Source: Galaxea fascicularis (taxonomy: Eukaryota; Cnidaria; Anthozoa; Scleractinia; Euphylliidae). Taken from it: a stretch of DNA of 64,000 bases. The notes below the pieces were generated by a model, which saw only the letters and a program-made list of their open reading frames with translations, was not told the origin of the DNA and made no database searches. The translations under genes were made by a program, and so were the position numbers. Shown here piece after piece: positions 30,577 to 43,300 of this stretch. The stretch is from positions 3,886,444-3,950,443 of the forward strand of contig OX419338.1 of the NCBI GenBank assembly GCA_948470475.1. The letters are read 5' to 3'. The stretch's first letter is position 1. The number at the start of each line of letters is the position of its first letter.

Positions 30577-33500
30577 GAAGTAGTACACAAAGATTTTGGT
30601 ATTATCAACAGAGATGATAAATGTAAATTGACCACCATACAGGGATTCTAACAGCTGACGTTTCGAGCCGTTAGCCCTTCGTCAGAGCGAATCCAAATCC
30701 GCTCTGACGAAGGGCTAACGCTCGAAACGTCAGCTTTTAGAATCCCTGTACGGTGGTCAATTTACATTTATCACCATTTATATTAAGAGTTGCCAATTTT
30801 CCTTCGCCATTATTGTTGTTTTTCATGCAACCACTTACATCAACCACTTGTGTCCTGGTATCCTGCATCCGGGGTTTTTCCAGTCGTAAGAACCGATCCA
30901 GGAACGTCTCCTCAAGGCCATCACGTGACTGGCTGAACTCAACTACATTCACATACGCCGCAATGCTTGATGGGACAGACTGGCATGAAAACGTTGTAGC
31001 CATAACCAACCTAACAATAGAGGTCATGCGTTAGATACAAATCATGCTCAAAGAAAAATTAGGAGTAAAATAGATTTTACACGTAAAACTCTTAAGAATG
31101 GCTTATAAATTAGGAAGCGATTCTTTCGTTTAATTCTAAATGTAGTGGAACTGAATTAAAAGCGCCCTTTTGAGAAAAAAAAAAAGAATGAAACAACAGA
31201 AGAGAAAAACAAACAGACAACAATAGCAACATCTGTTATAACTGATTGTTTTCTTTAGATTTGAGTACGAGCATGAGATCGAGTACGACTACGAATTTCT
31301 AATTTCAAACCAGTCACCTCCCCTGAACCCTCACTCTTCCTTGTTACTTACCAGTAGATCCTGAGATTGTAGAAACAAGATTTGTGTCACTAGTGATCAT
31401 CTCAAGCACGCGCACAGGATTTGAAAAGTCGTACTCGTACTCGATCTCGTACTCGTGCTCAAATCGAAAGGTCCCTAATCTAAGCTTACCTAAACCCGGG
31501 TTGACATTCAATTTCGTGATCACCAACCTGGTAAGAAATTGCAGATTAACCCACATCAAACAATATAATAACACAGATGACTGAAAAGTGAGAAGATAAA
31601 AGCCGTATGATCATTCATCACATGAAAGTTCCATCGATCCCGTTTCTAAAAGAAAAGACAAACGATGCTTCTCTTGGCAGAGTAGGTGTCCAATACACTG
31701 TTGCAAGGAAAAGAGACATTGACGGCAACCTAAAACTACAATTACAGTTTATTTTCTCAGATATCGCTGATGTTACAACAGCATACATAAGTTCACCTTT
31801 GACGTTATTTCACTACGACAAAGAAATTAACTTATGCCTCATTGTGTGTGCCTTGTGTGTAAAGCATTTTTTTTACCTCTATGCAGTGGCATGCGCACTC
31901 ACCATGAGTTTGAACGGAGTACTTGATGTAAGGAACCTGTAGCGACTCCTAATAATGAAATAGAACCTATTGTCATATTCCAGTTCATTCACGTCAACAT
32001 CAGTCACAACAAGAGTGGTGCCCTCCATCAAACACGTCTCCAGGTGACCACGGAGCTCCTGTTAAAACACAAATTTGAAAAGTTAGTTACCATTAATGTT
32101 TACAGCTTCTTAGAACTAATGAAGTTGGTTCTAGTGTTGGAATCTGCGAGTGTAATCCTGGAGTGTGGCTATTCAAGAACAGTAAAAAGTAGTTCTTTCT
32201 AGTGGTGTTGCTATTGCGAACAAGGTGTCTCTAACGTTTGCAGCAAACTATCAAGTGTCAACTTCAGAGAATATAGATATTTAGTCACTGGGGACTGATC
32301 CCGACTATTAAATCCTTGGTGCATCTTAGAGCACTGCGTGGATGGGGTATTCTGTTATTGGTCTTACGGCGTTAACACCAGCAGGCGAGTAAACTAGTGT
32401 TCGTTTGTTGTCACACGGCTCCATATCATACAATATTTGAACGGTGTCTAAACCCGCAGGCGTCACAATAAAGTGTCCGGTGTGGTTGCTCAAAATGTCG
32501 AGCACTGTTAAACAGGATAACCTTCGGCTCTAATTTCTTCCAAGACTATTCAACCACGCTCAGCATGTTAAATCAACCCTCAACAAGGCGCAATAACACG
32601 TATCACTAGAACGTTTGCCAATGGCAGTATACCTACCAGTAACAACATTGGTTGATGAAGTACATATTGTCCCGTTTGTAATTAGCAAGGCAAAGGGTGG
32701 TTTAATTTACCTTGTACTTGACAACTGTGGTTTTCCCAAGCATAGTCAGTACCCAGGTGATGGCAATTCTCTGCGGATCACACAGCAAGGCCCACGAGTC
32801 TGAACACTCTTCTTGAGAAAAGATGCACACGGTATCCATGGAGATGGGGTCTGTAGGTAAATGTATATTTTCCCAGGTCTTCAACAGAATCTGGTTCGTC
32901 AAAAATCAAAATGAATAGCATGTTGCTGAGTTAAAAAGGTAGTGAGTAACGTATTAACACCTGTAAAATGCCAGTAACGATTACTTTGGTGTTACAAATG
33001 ATAAGCAAGAAAAAACATGCTTGAGTTTATTAATCAAAGATCTTTTACTCTTTTCGTTTAATTTCCTTCTTCATTTTTTAGATACTTCCATATTGAGCTG
33101 TGCTCACATTTGTAGCTTTTAAAATCCAATGTGGGAAATTAAATGCTCCAGACAATCAAAGAACTGTTATACGGTGCAGCAGAAATGCAGTGATACCACA
33201 TCTTAGTATATACCACACAAGTGAATAGTGCTTTTCGCGCGTTCTGATTGGTTAACTCGAAGGTGATTGGCAAGGTACTATTCACCTCCGAGCAGCCGAA
33301 GAGAAACAAAACGGCCTCCCGTTTCGGTTTCCGAAGAGGAAATTGAATTTGAATTTAACGCTAAATATTTAACTTGTGTGGTATATACTAAAACAATTAT
33401 TCACCTCAGTGTCGGTGAAAGTGGTGGATATTTACCTCCACTTCGGTGAATAATTGTTAATTATTTTACAGAAAGTGGAGTTAAAGAAAAACGGAAAGAA

Positions 33501-34326
33501 AACAAACCTTTCCTTTGAGGAATTCTGGTAACGTCAGACGATCAAACAGATGCTGGTGCTGTACTTTCAAACCATTCTCTCTGCACACCTGCATGAAAAA
33601 TCTGCCCATGCGTTTTCTGAAAGCAAAGATGTCGTTTTCTGATTACTGTCTGCTCAAGTCAATTCAAGTCAACTTTAATTAAGCAGAGAGTCCCCTTCGG
33701 CCCCAGGCAATAGGGGCCCTGCATGAACAATTATTACCAAGACCTCTTTCGTAACCTCACTGAAAGAGAAGTTTCACAATGCCTATAAACTCGCTGGTGA
33801 TCTCAAAAAATCATGACAAGGCTACCACTGCTAAAAGCTTGGTTAAACGTTAGAAAAGATGGTGGTTTTTTTTGTGGAAGATTGTAAAGGGACATGACAG
33901 AAATCCAACAAACAGGCGTAAAACCAACGAACAAAGTAATTTCGTTCTTTGCTAATAACTGAGAGGATCATTCCCTCAATTCACTCAAAGGATGTTCACG
34001 CGACCGTGTTTCACATTTAAGGGGACCAAAACACTTGCATGCCACCCAAGATTAAGTGACTCCGTGACCACACAAACGCAGCGAGCTTTGCATTGCAAGT
34101 AAAACGACCTCACGCTTAAACCCAGAATCGAACCCCCCCCCTCCCCTTCCCCCACGGAACTAGAGTGTGCCGTCACGAACCTCCTGTCAACTCCCATTGC
34201 TCCACAATAAGTTAGAAATGCTGCGGCAGCGATACAGTTGGGCAGCAGTATCTCTGATGAGGTGTACTCGTCAACGTACGCTTTCCATTCTCGCTCTATG
34301 TGTTTAAGACTGTTGACAAAACAAAA

Positions 34327-34365
<39 letters not shown>

Positions 34366-37300
34366 ACAAGTCAATCAAATAAAAAAAAAATAATAATGAT
34401 CATTTTATTTAAGTCTCAAATCTTTCTAGCCGAGCACAGATGTTCTACTAAGTGGGGAGACTAAATCACATCAACACCAAATCAACTCATGAAATGAACT
34501 CCAAGTCAACTCAAATCAAATCAAATGTTAGTTTTTGAAAATTGACAACAATTAATCACAAAGAATGAGAACTATTACTGCTTCTTTTACTTTAGCATAG
34601 ACAGTAATGTTTTGCTAAACACAACCTCTCTAGTAACCCCGTGACCCCCGTGTACAAATGCGGTTTCCTGTTGTAGTACATAACATTAACTGTAGTACGA
34701 CTGTGGTATATAACATTAACTGTACTAAGACTGTGGTTATTGTAGTAAGACTGTGGTACATAATATTGACTCTAGTAAGACTGTGGTACACATCATTAAC
34801 ACTAGTAGCATCAATAGTAAACCAAATACACATTCTACCTCTGTAGTAATCCTGTAGCAGCCTTCAGTCTCTCGCTGCAGGACCGCACATCATTCTGCAG
34901 ATTATGTTTCACCACCACAGCCTCATCATATTCCTGCTGCAGCTTACTGACTGCCTCTTGCAGGCCTGGTAAGTCAGCTTCAGTCAGTTCTGCCTCTGGT
35001 TCCGGTGTGGGAGCCTTAACATGACAAAAGTGTTGAAATATGCTGTTTGATATACAAACCTCTGGCGGCCATACGATCGCACGTATCCGCGATGCTGCGA
35101 TCGTTGTGTCAGGCGAAAGGATTATTGAGAAGGGAAAGCCATTTGGTCTCCCGCGTTTGGCTGCAATTCAATGAATTACAATTCGAGGTATTGAAAGATT
35201 TGTTGCAGTTTCACTAATGTGATGCGGAAGGATCGTGGGAGGTTTATCATGTCCTTTCGTTCAATTTGCTTTGCTACTCTGCTTGCTTCGTTTCCTTTCT
35301 CCCCCCTCCCACATTTTAGGTATGTACTAATTTCACGCACCGGTTGGTCGGTGCTGTGTTGTCAGGTGCTTGGTAGTGGGCTGTGGCTTGGTTCCCAGGG
35401 TGACCTCCTTGTCGCTGAGAAGATTGCTTCCCTCCTCTATTGCTACGTTAACGGCACCTACCCTCCAATACTACTGACTAAGTGTTTTAACTGCTTTGTT
35501 GGGCACGTAAGTATAACGCTTACAGAAGAATAAACTAAAAAAAAAAAGAAAAAAAAAAAAAAGGGGTAACACAAAGGGGCTATTGAACCCATGCGAGGCG
35601 CGACCCCAAGTTCAGTAAGGGACCAGAAGCTTTGCGCTTTATGTGTACCTGTGTTTCAATCCACGGCGCAATGGCGAGGCATAACAAACAATTAAGAAGA
35701 AAAATTCCAGTTTTCAAAACAATGACCAACTCCAATCCTCCACAAGGTAATACGTGGAAATACTACGAAACACGACATGAATTCAATTCAGGATGCTGTC
35801 TGGAGGTGGGGATTGGGCTGATCAAATGACTCCCTGCTCACCTTTTCCTTATCTTGATCTTGGGCGTTTTCGTCAATCTCGGCCTGCTTTGCATCATCTT
35901 CTTGTTCACTCAACAGCTCTTGTAAGTAATCATTGGCCTTTCTGTAAGGTTTGTACAGTCGTGTATACTCCACAAGTGCTACTGTGTACTCAACCAACAC
36001 CGCGGCGTCCTCTGACGAATATTTAGCTGCCGTGATGGTGATTCCTTGAGGTTTGCGCTCTGTTTTTTCTATTTCAAAACGAAGAAAAGACTAAGTATGA
36101 TTGTCAGCTGCATGGAGGGCTTGCTACGAATACGACTAAAAGTAAACCGTCTTTTAAGATAGGGACTAAAGCCCTGGTCAAACGGCTCATGATAGTCGAT
36201 GATAGTCGATGATAGTTGAGCGCGCGCTTCCGTTTGACCACCAACTATCATGCACTATCATCAACTATCATCAACTATCATTCAGTTTCAGCTTGTTCAA
36301 ATTCTTCATGATAGTCGATGATAGTTTTTCTCGTTTGACCACGCGTATGATAGTTCATGATACTTTTTCGGTCAGCTGTTTTGATAATCACTGGCCCGTT
36401 AGCGGTCAGAAAACATGCTGCCGCCCTCTTTTTCGTCGCGAAAAATTCATACTTTTACAAGTTTGTCTTACGGGACGCCATTTAGTATTAACATTTTTAC
36501 GCGGAAAGAGCTTCGAATTCCCTGCTCTCGTGATTTTGTTTGCACGAATGCCGGTGAACTATCGTCAACTATCACGAACTTCTTTGGCCGTTTGACCATG
36601 TGAATGATAATGAGTTGGTGATAGTTGATTATAGTTAGGGGAGAATCAACTACCATCGACTATCACGCGTCGTTTGACCAGGGCTTAAAGGACACTGATA
36701 TGGCCTCGCAATCGTCTTCTTGTATTCAAAACTGCGTTTCGTCAAACAGAAACACTGCCTCTTATGACCCGACATAATGCCTTCTTTAGAACGTTTGTTT
36801 TGGTGTCTGTAAACCGAGTGGAGTTTTGATGGTTTAGGAAGACAACTCTTCAGCCCTCTCAGGGGTAAAAATATGAGATGCAGACTTGGCGCAAAATATA
36901 TTTGCTATTGCTGGCCAAACAAACTAAACATCGCCTATCAAACGCGAGATCAAAAGAAATGTTTCTAGCTGCTTGAGCGAACGTTTGACGGAGTTCAAAT
37001 TTTATCAAGTTCGAAACGGTAAAATGTGTGGTCGCCAAACATTTCCCGTTTAGCCAAGGCTTTAAGCTCTTCGAATATGACAATAATATCGATTTTTGAA
37101 AACGACTAGAGGAGGATAAGATTCCTGTGATTCTTAATGAGGCTTTATCTTTTCAGGTTGCGCATCACGTATTCGTAACAAACATTTCGATACATTTTGA
37201 GGATGGCATTGCTTCAAACAAAAGCTACCTCAGTAACGGCGACGTGCGTTTGAAATTTAAACTGAGAACGTCGACCCCCGTTGAAAGCATTGTTTGCAGG

Positions 37301-40300
37301 TCATGAAAGGTCTTTCGTGTGCATTATCCCTTTTACTCCCACACCTGATTAGCATGTACCTTCTCTTTGTAATACTGATCAATACATTGTCCAGGAGACA
37401 GGTGGTGAGAATAGATAAACTTATCAGCCAGAGAGTGTTATCTTGATATAACCCCAAATTCTCTTAACTAATGTAAAAGGGAATGTAAAGCAGCTAGAAA
37501 GGAGAATTGATAATCAGATCTTGAGAGTTAAAGGGTTAAATCTTTCATTCAAAATTCAAATATACGACACTTCATGCCTCACTCTAGCGATGGATAGCGT
37601 AACTATAATCAGACAAAACCCTTCATATTGGAACAATTACAATTATACCTGCCAGTATAATTGAGATTATATTTCACAGACTCCGGTCGAAATATATGAG
37701 AATACAACAGGTATTCGGACAATACCTGTTGTATTCTCATATATTTCGACCGGAGTCTGTGAAATATAATTTAAGAAAAAAATGCAAACACTGAATTCCA
37801 CTATCCAAGGTGACAATCCATTTACGACCAGGGCCCGGTTGTTCAAAGGCTGGATAGCGCTATCCACCGGATAAATATCTATCCAGTGGATAGTGCAATT
37901 AGCTTTCCCATTACTTATCCGCTGGATAGTGATTTATCCGGTGGATAGCGCTATCCAACGTTTGAACAACCGGGGCCAGATGGATACTGTACCCGCAGAA
38001 ACAGATGTTCGACCAGGGGGGGACTGGTAAGTACTGGCACTTGCACCCGGAGCAGCAGTACCCAGGTCACCATCAGTGACATCTCCTCCGTTAGAAGCTG
38101 CTAAAAAGGACTGGACACCTTTGAGGATGTCATCATGCAGTCCCTCTTTCCAAGGCACGTGGTGCAAAGATTCAACAAACTTCTGAGAATCGTTCATGAC
38201 TTGCTGTATAGCTTTCCATGTTGAACGATCGACCTTGCCTTCTGCATTGACTCCTAACATTGTTGTTAAAAAACAAGCAACAGTGTAAGCCGGGGTTTCA
38301 AAAAGAAAAAAAGTAGCAGGAGGATATTCAGAAGTACCCGGAAGACTACTGCGCCGCGATAGCAGCACAGTGCGGCGGAGCCGAGGTTTATGCCGAAGTA
38401 TCCGGCGCAAACGCTTAAAGAAGCCAGTGACTTGCGTCGGGTGCCAGCTTAAATTGAAAACCCTCTGTAAAGTCAACCAAGGGAATAAAAGGTTTGGGCG
38501 CTCCTTTCGAATTCTAGTATCAAAACGTCTTCTCTTCTAATCAATGCAACATGGTTTCTTCTAGAAATGTGCTAATCATAAGGAAACAGTGGGCCCTCCT
38601 TACTTTCTTTTCGGAATTCAAAAGCCCTTGCTGAGATCTGCCTCTTCCCATGGTCAAGAATCACCCCCAAAATACTCCTGTTAGAACGTTGACTTCGCTG
38701 GCAAACTTAAATACAGTACTTATGAAGCAGCTTTTTAATAAATTACTAAAAACAGTAAAAGAAGCAATTTCGCTCTCCAATTCTAAAAACCTTCTTAAAC
38801 AACAACTTACGAGAAGAGTCCTTATAATTGTTTTATTTTTTATTTCATTGTTTTAATCATATTTTTAGCATTTACGAAATTGTTCTTGTATCTAAGTATG
38901 TCATGTTTTTTTTTTCTCCTGTCACGAATTACGCAGGGCTCCTATTGATACTACCTTCTGCTGCTTAAAGAGCCACCCTGCCCAACTAAAGATGACTTGA
39001 CTTGACTCGGTAGTTTACTTTCAATTGCGTGCAACCCACCATACCGCGCACTAACATATACCCTCATGTAGGCCACAATTCACCCACACTGTAACAGTGC
39101 ATACCAAGTAACGGAGTCTGTGGACCTCCTTTGTGGTGAGAGTCCTTGGCTCCGCCTCTTTTCTTGTGTGTTGCTGAGCTTGTGCGCGATGCCTCATCAG
39201 ACCCTGTCCCCAGAGAAGAGGTCTGCTCTCCTTTGCGCTCATGCCTTGTAGGGGGAGGGTGAGACGTTCCCGCTCCACCGATCCCCGCAGCAAACTCAAG
39301 TCTGCCTAGTAACACCATGACCATGACCATTACCATGCCCGCCATGGGTGGAGGACTCTGGAAAGCTCGGAGTCTTTCACATAAGGAACGGTCCACTTTG
39401 TGCATCCAGTGATTCACCTATGTAAACAACAGATGGAAGGTTTCGGCGTTCGAAATTGACTGTTTTGAGTGTAAAAGCCAATTGGGTGGATCCTCAAACG
39501 TACATAACGCACTTGCTCATAGTTGAGAGCAATCTCCCGATGTGTGAAAATGAGGGTTCAAAAAATATCTAACTAGTCATTTTTGGTTCCTTTGAAGTAA
39601 TCGTGGTCACGGTAGTGGAGAGGGTGAAACTAACCTGTTCTTCGGCTTTCTTCAAAGCTATTTTGGAGTCTTGCAGTGCCCCCTCAGCTAATGCAATTTC
39701 CTCCATCACCTTCAAACGGCGGCTTTTCATGTTAGAGTTTTTCAGTTTCTCGAACTCTTCGTCCAGCTCATCTGTGTCATCATCCTATCACAAGGAATAC
39801 CTCTTACTAACCGAGTTCGAGGTCTGTACTGTACGTTACGGACCAAGTTTTTCCCGTTCACTTATGGCCCAAGCGCGAAGCGCGCGGGCCATAAATCAAC
39901 GGGAAAAAACGAGGATCTGTACCTTACAGTACGGAGCGAGAAAACGCGGTTAGTAAGATATTTATTATATCTCTGAGGTTAATCAGGCGCGCGGAAAGGA
40001 AACTTTCAAATTTAGCGGGCCGTACAGTAGAGTACGGCCCGCAAACTTGACCAATCACAGCGCGCGTACCAACTGAGAGATATAATAAACAAGGAAATCA
40101 AGCTTTTAAAGCAAATATGACCTGATTTGAGACTCTAAAGAAATGTACCTGTTTTTTCGTCCGTCACATACAAACCTAAATTCATTATTTTTGACTGGGA
40201 GTGCTATTTGAATGAAATTTGAAAAGCCTTTTGGAGTATTTCTTCAATTGCTTGCCTCGTGTATTGGAAAAGTCAACGAAATCTTTTTATGCTTTTGTCC

Positions 40301-43300
40301 TTCTTCAAAGTATGGCTTAACATTGAGGTGCAGTATCCATCTTTATTCAAACTATTCAGGTACAAAAAAAGATGAAAGAAGAAAAAGAAACTAAAGGAAA
40401 CGAAATGATATAACTATATGTACAATTTTTGAACTAGTGCTCAAAGAACAACTTCAGTTCTTGAGATGAGTCCCTTTGTTACGCATTCCGTACAGTTTCC
40501 ACAAAACAGCACAACCAATACGATTTCCCGGTAACTGTTAAATGTAACTCCCAAGTCAACAGTTCAAAGAGAAACAAACGGGGCAGTTCAGGGTAAAGCC
40601 TATGTCCTCACAATGGGCGGCAATGTTGTTGTTTTTTTCTTGCGGCTATTCAATATTCAGAAGGGATAAAATTTTGTACTCTGTTCAAAATAAAAGGAAT
40701 AAACCCAAATGACTAACAAAAATTCATCAGGTCGCCAGCTACTTTGGTTAGCTCAGGCAGCTATTTAAAAAATTATGGATACATAATGCTAGTCGAACGA
40801 TGCTAACCTGCAACAAAGCTGTGTCATCCTCTTCAATCTCGCTATCTATAAGTGCGACAAACGCACTTAAAGTGGCACTCCCGATGCCCAGTTTAGCTTT
40901 GAGCTTCTCTAGAAGTGTAGCTTTGGCTGTTAGCGCTTCCAACAACTCGCCAGATTTGACCGTAGCTACAGACAATTGTTGTTTCGTCTGTGAAATCACA
41001 TCTTTGATAACAACTGCATCTCCTCGTGTTTGCTCCAGGGTCGCCAAAGCGCGACTAACAAAACAAAATGAAACAGGTTAACATACTTCTTCGAGCAACT
41101 ACAGAGAACCTTGGTCAATCGATTAAGTTTTCTTGCGATAGTAAAGTAAGAAACACTGAGGGGAATCGTCAAAGTTAATGCGACTAATCAAGTTTAATTT
41201 CTTGGTGCTGAACTATCCTGTATTACCCTATGAACTCAAATCGATATCCCTGAGAGTTTACACGTACAACCGGCTGATTTCCCTCAGTTGGCAATGCACT
41301 GCTAAGCGGAAATTTGTGATTCAAGCTCAAGACGATCTAAAATAGCTGGTAAGATTCGGGATAAAGCCATGGTGGCTATGTGCTCAAAATCTCCCTTAGT
41401 TTAGATGACCGCGTAACTGAGCAGTGATGTTAAGCCGTTGGCCTTGTCTCCACTTCCACACGAAAAACACGAAGGGGCGGCACAAGAATCCATACGTACG
41501 TAGTCCCTGGCGTTGCGGCCTAATTAACAATTAGGCCGCCACCTATAAAAACACGTGCGCGCGTCGGGATAAAAGGAAACATATAATTTTGTTCTTTTGT
41601 CATGCAAAATACTTGCACGAATTTGCATTAAAATACTTTTGTAGTTTTAAGATATGCTTGATTTTATCCCGACGCGCGCAAGTGTGTTTTTTGAAACTCC
41701 GAACTGGCCTATTGACCTGTGGCCCTTGAGGGCGAAGGGTCTAGTTGTTTTAGTATCACCCAACTAGTCGGACAGAAAAGGCAATAATAGAGTTAGCAAA
41801 TGCAAGTTGAAGAAACATTTATTTGGGAAAGAAAGAAAGCGTCACGCTCGTCACGCGAAAGAAAGCGTCACACTCGATTGCTACTCGAAGACTATTACTA
41901 ATAGTCTTCCAGTAGCGTAGCCAATCAAAATGCAGGATTTGCGTTAGTCCACTAGTTGGGTGATACTGATGTCGAGTAGAACCAGAGTTCTCAGTGTTCC
42001 CTTCTTCTGTCACTTTGTGTCGAGATAATGAAAATAAACAATGTTTGTCTGACCCAAAATAGCCCTAGCCCAACACACAACTACCCCATCCTTCCTTGGT
42101 CGAAGTGTCACCTTGTGAACGCTCGGACCTTTCACTAAATTCATGGGACAGACGCAGTGCTGACTGATTTGACGTCTTACAGCCTAGCCTGGGTACTGAG
42201 CGTAAGCTGAATGGTACTGTTCTTAAAGGAGCTCTGTCCCTCTAATTCGTTCCGCTGTAAGATGCTAAAAAATGTTTTTAAATCAGGAAATACCCAAAAA
42301 TAATGAAGCAGTTTATTTACTTAGGACTGTGTTACTACTGTGATACTGTCTTCTCTTGTTACGGATGACAAGGATGGAAATGGATTGCAATTTGAAACAT
42401 TTATCCTAAATTTTTCAAAGTCTCGCCATCGTCTTGTATCCACGGCCAAAAATGTACCATGATGACATTTCCTGCCACAAATCGATTGATATATTTCTCC
42501 TACATATCAAGGAATGTTTTGACATGAATAAAGGTTATAACTAGCATTTCTATGAAGTTTGGGCCGGAAAACAGCAAAAACCACAGGACAGTGCCCCTTT
42601 ATCAGGTAGCGATGTACATGATCTGATCAACTTACGTTAATCTACCAACTCTCTGATTTGCGTCTTTTCTTTTATCCCTAAAAATGTGTCTGAAGCAATG
42701 CATGAACTGGACGTAAGTAGTAGGCCCAACAAACACGTCTCCAGTCTCACTGCATCCACCATTTCGTTGATGTTTCAAGTTGATTTTCTCCAACAGAATT
42801 GACAGTGAGCGAGGCTCTGTGGTGCTGCCATCTTCAGGCGGAGACTCGGCTCTAGTGATCACATGATCGTCTCCAGCCCAGGGGATCTGGTGACAATCTC
42901 GGAGCACGTGACCGTGTATTGTGGACAATGTGGCTACAACTTTATCTCTGAAAACGTCAATTCAAAATTTAATTGGGATCAAACTTCGGCCACAATCAAA
43001 ATACAGAAAATGCGGAGTGTTCACAATCTGCAAGAACAAGCTCTGGTTATGGACCCTACAACAAGGGCTTTTCTTCTTTAATATGCATTTGTAATGTCCT
43101 TTTTTGGTTTTTATTTTGTTTCTTTTGTATAAATGCTCTATTAATTGTGCAAGTTTCAGACACTTACTTAATATAACTAGAAACTGGAGAATTACTATAT
43201 GTTGCAACCTAGACTTTAGAATAAACGCTGTAACAAAATTAATAACTAGTATACAATTTTAGTGAACTGTATTTTAAGTTGGGTTAATAGGCAAAGTATT

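Larger units (their letters stand above)
34839..41054 (-). other. DNHD1: DNHD1-like stalk and microtubule-binding domain (exons 28-33)
   Basis: Exons 40808-41054, 39635-39784, 39105-39417, 37993-38253, 35842-36059, 34839-35014; residues about 1318-1772. Exons 28-29 form coiled coil 1 (acidic/basic heptads, e.g. DELDEEFEKLKNS, KVMEEIALAEGAL). Exon 30 opens the microtubule-binding domain with LRAFQSPPP and a Met-Val run (GMVMVMVMVLLG) in place of the usual P..V..V..AV..LL helix. It then adds about 60 residues rich in Ser, Thr, Gly, Lys and His before LLG|GVNA. Exon 31 continues WKAIQQVMNDSQKFVESL and ends in a second Gly/Ser/Asp-rich insertion of about 35 residues. Exons 32-33 give the last helix and coiled coil 2. 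The head is roughly 90 residues longer than usual. Confidence 0.82.

Noticed and set aside
31340..31365. Apparent 9-nt microexon (GATCTACTG) between dynein exons 38 and 39
   Set aside because: Exons 38 and 39 join directly to give FR-LVMATT, matching the family, so the microexon is not needed.
37934..38476. 180-residue minus-strand open frame including dynein exon 31
   Set aside because: Only 37993-38253 matches the stalk head. The upstream part is intron with an Arg/Leu-rich, palindromic composition and a good acceptor at its end.
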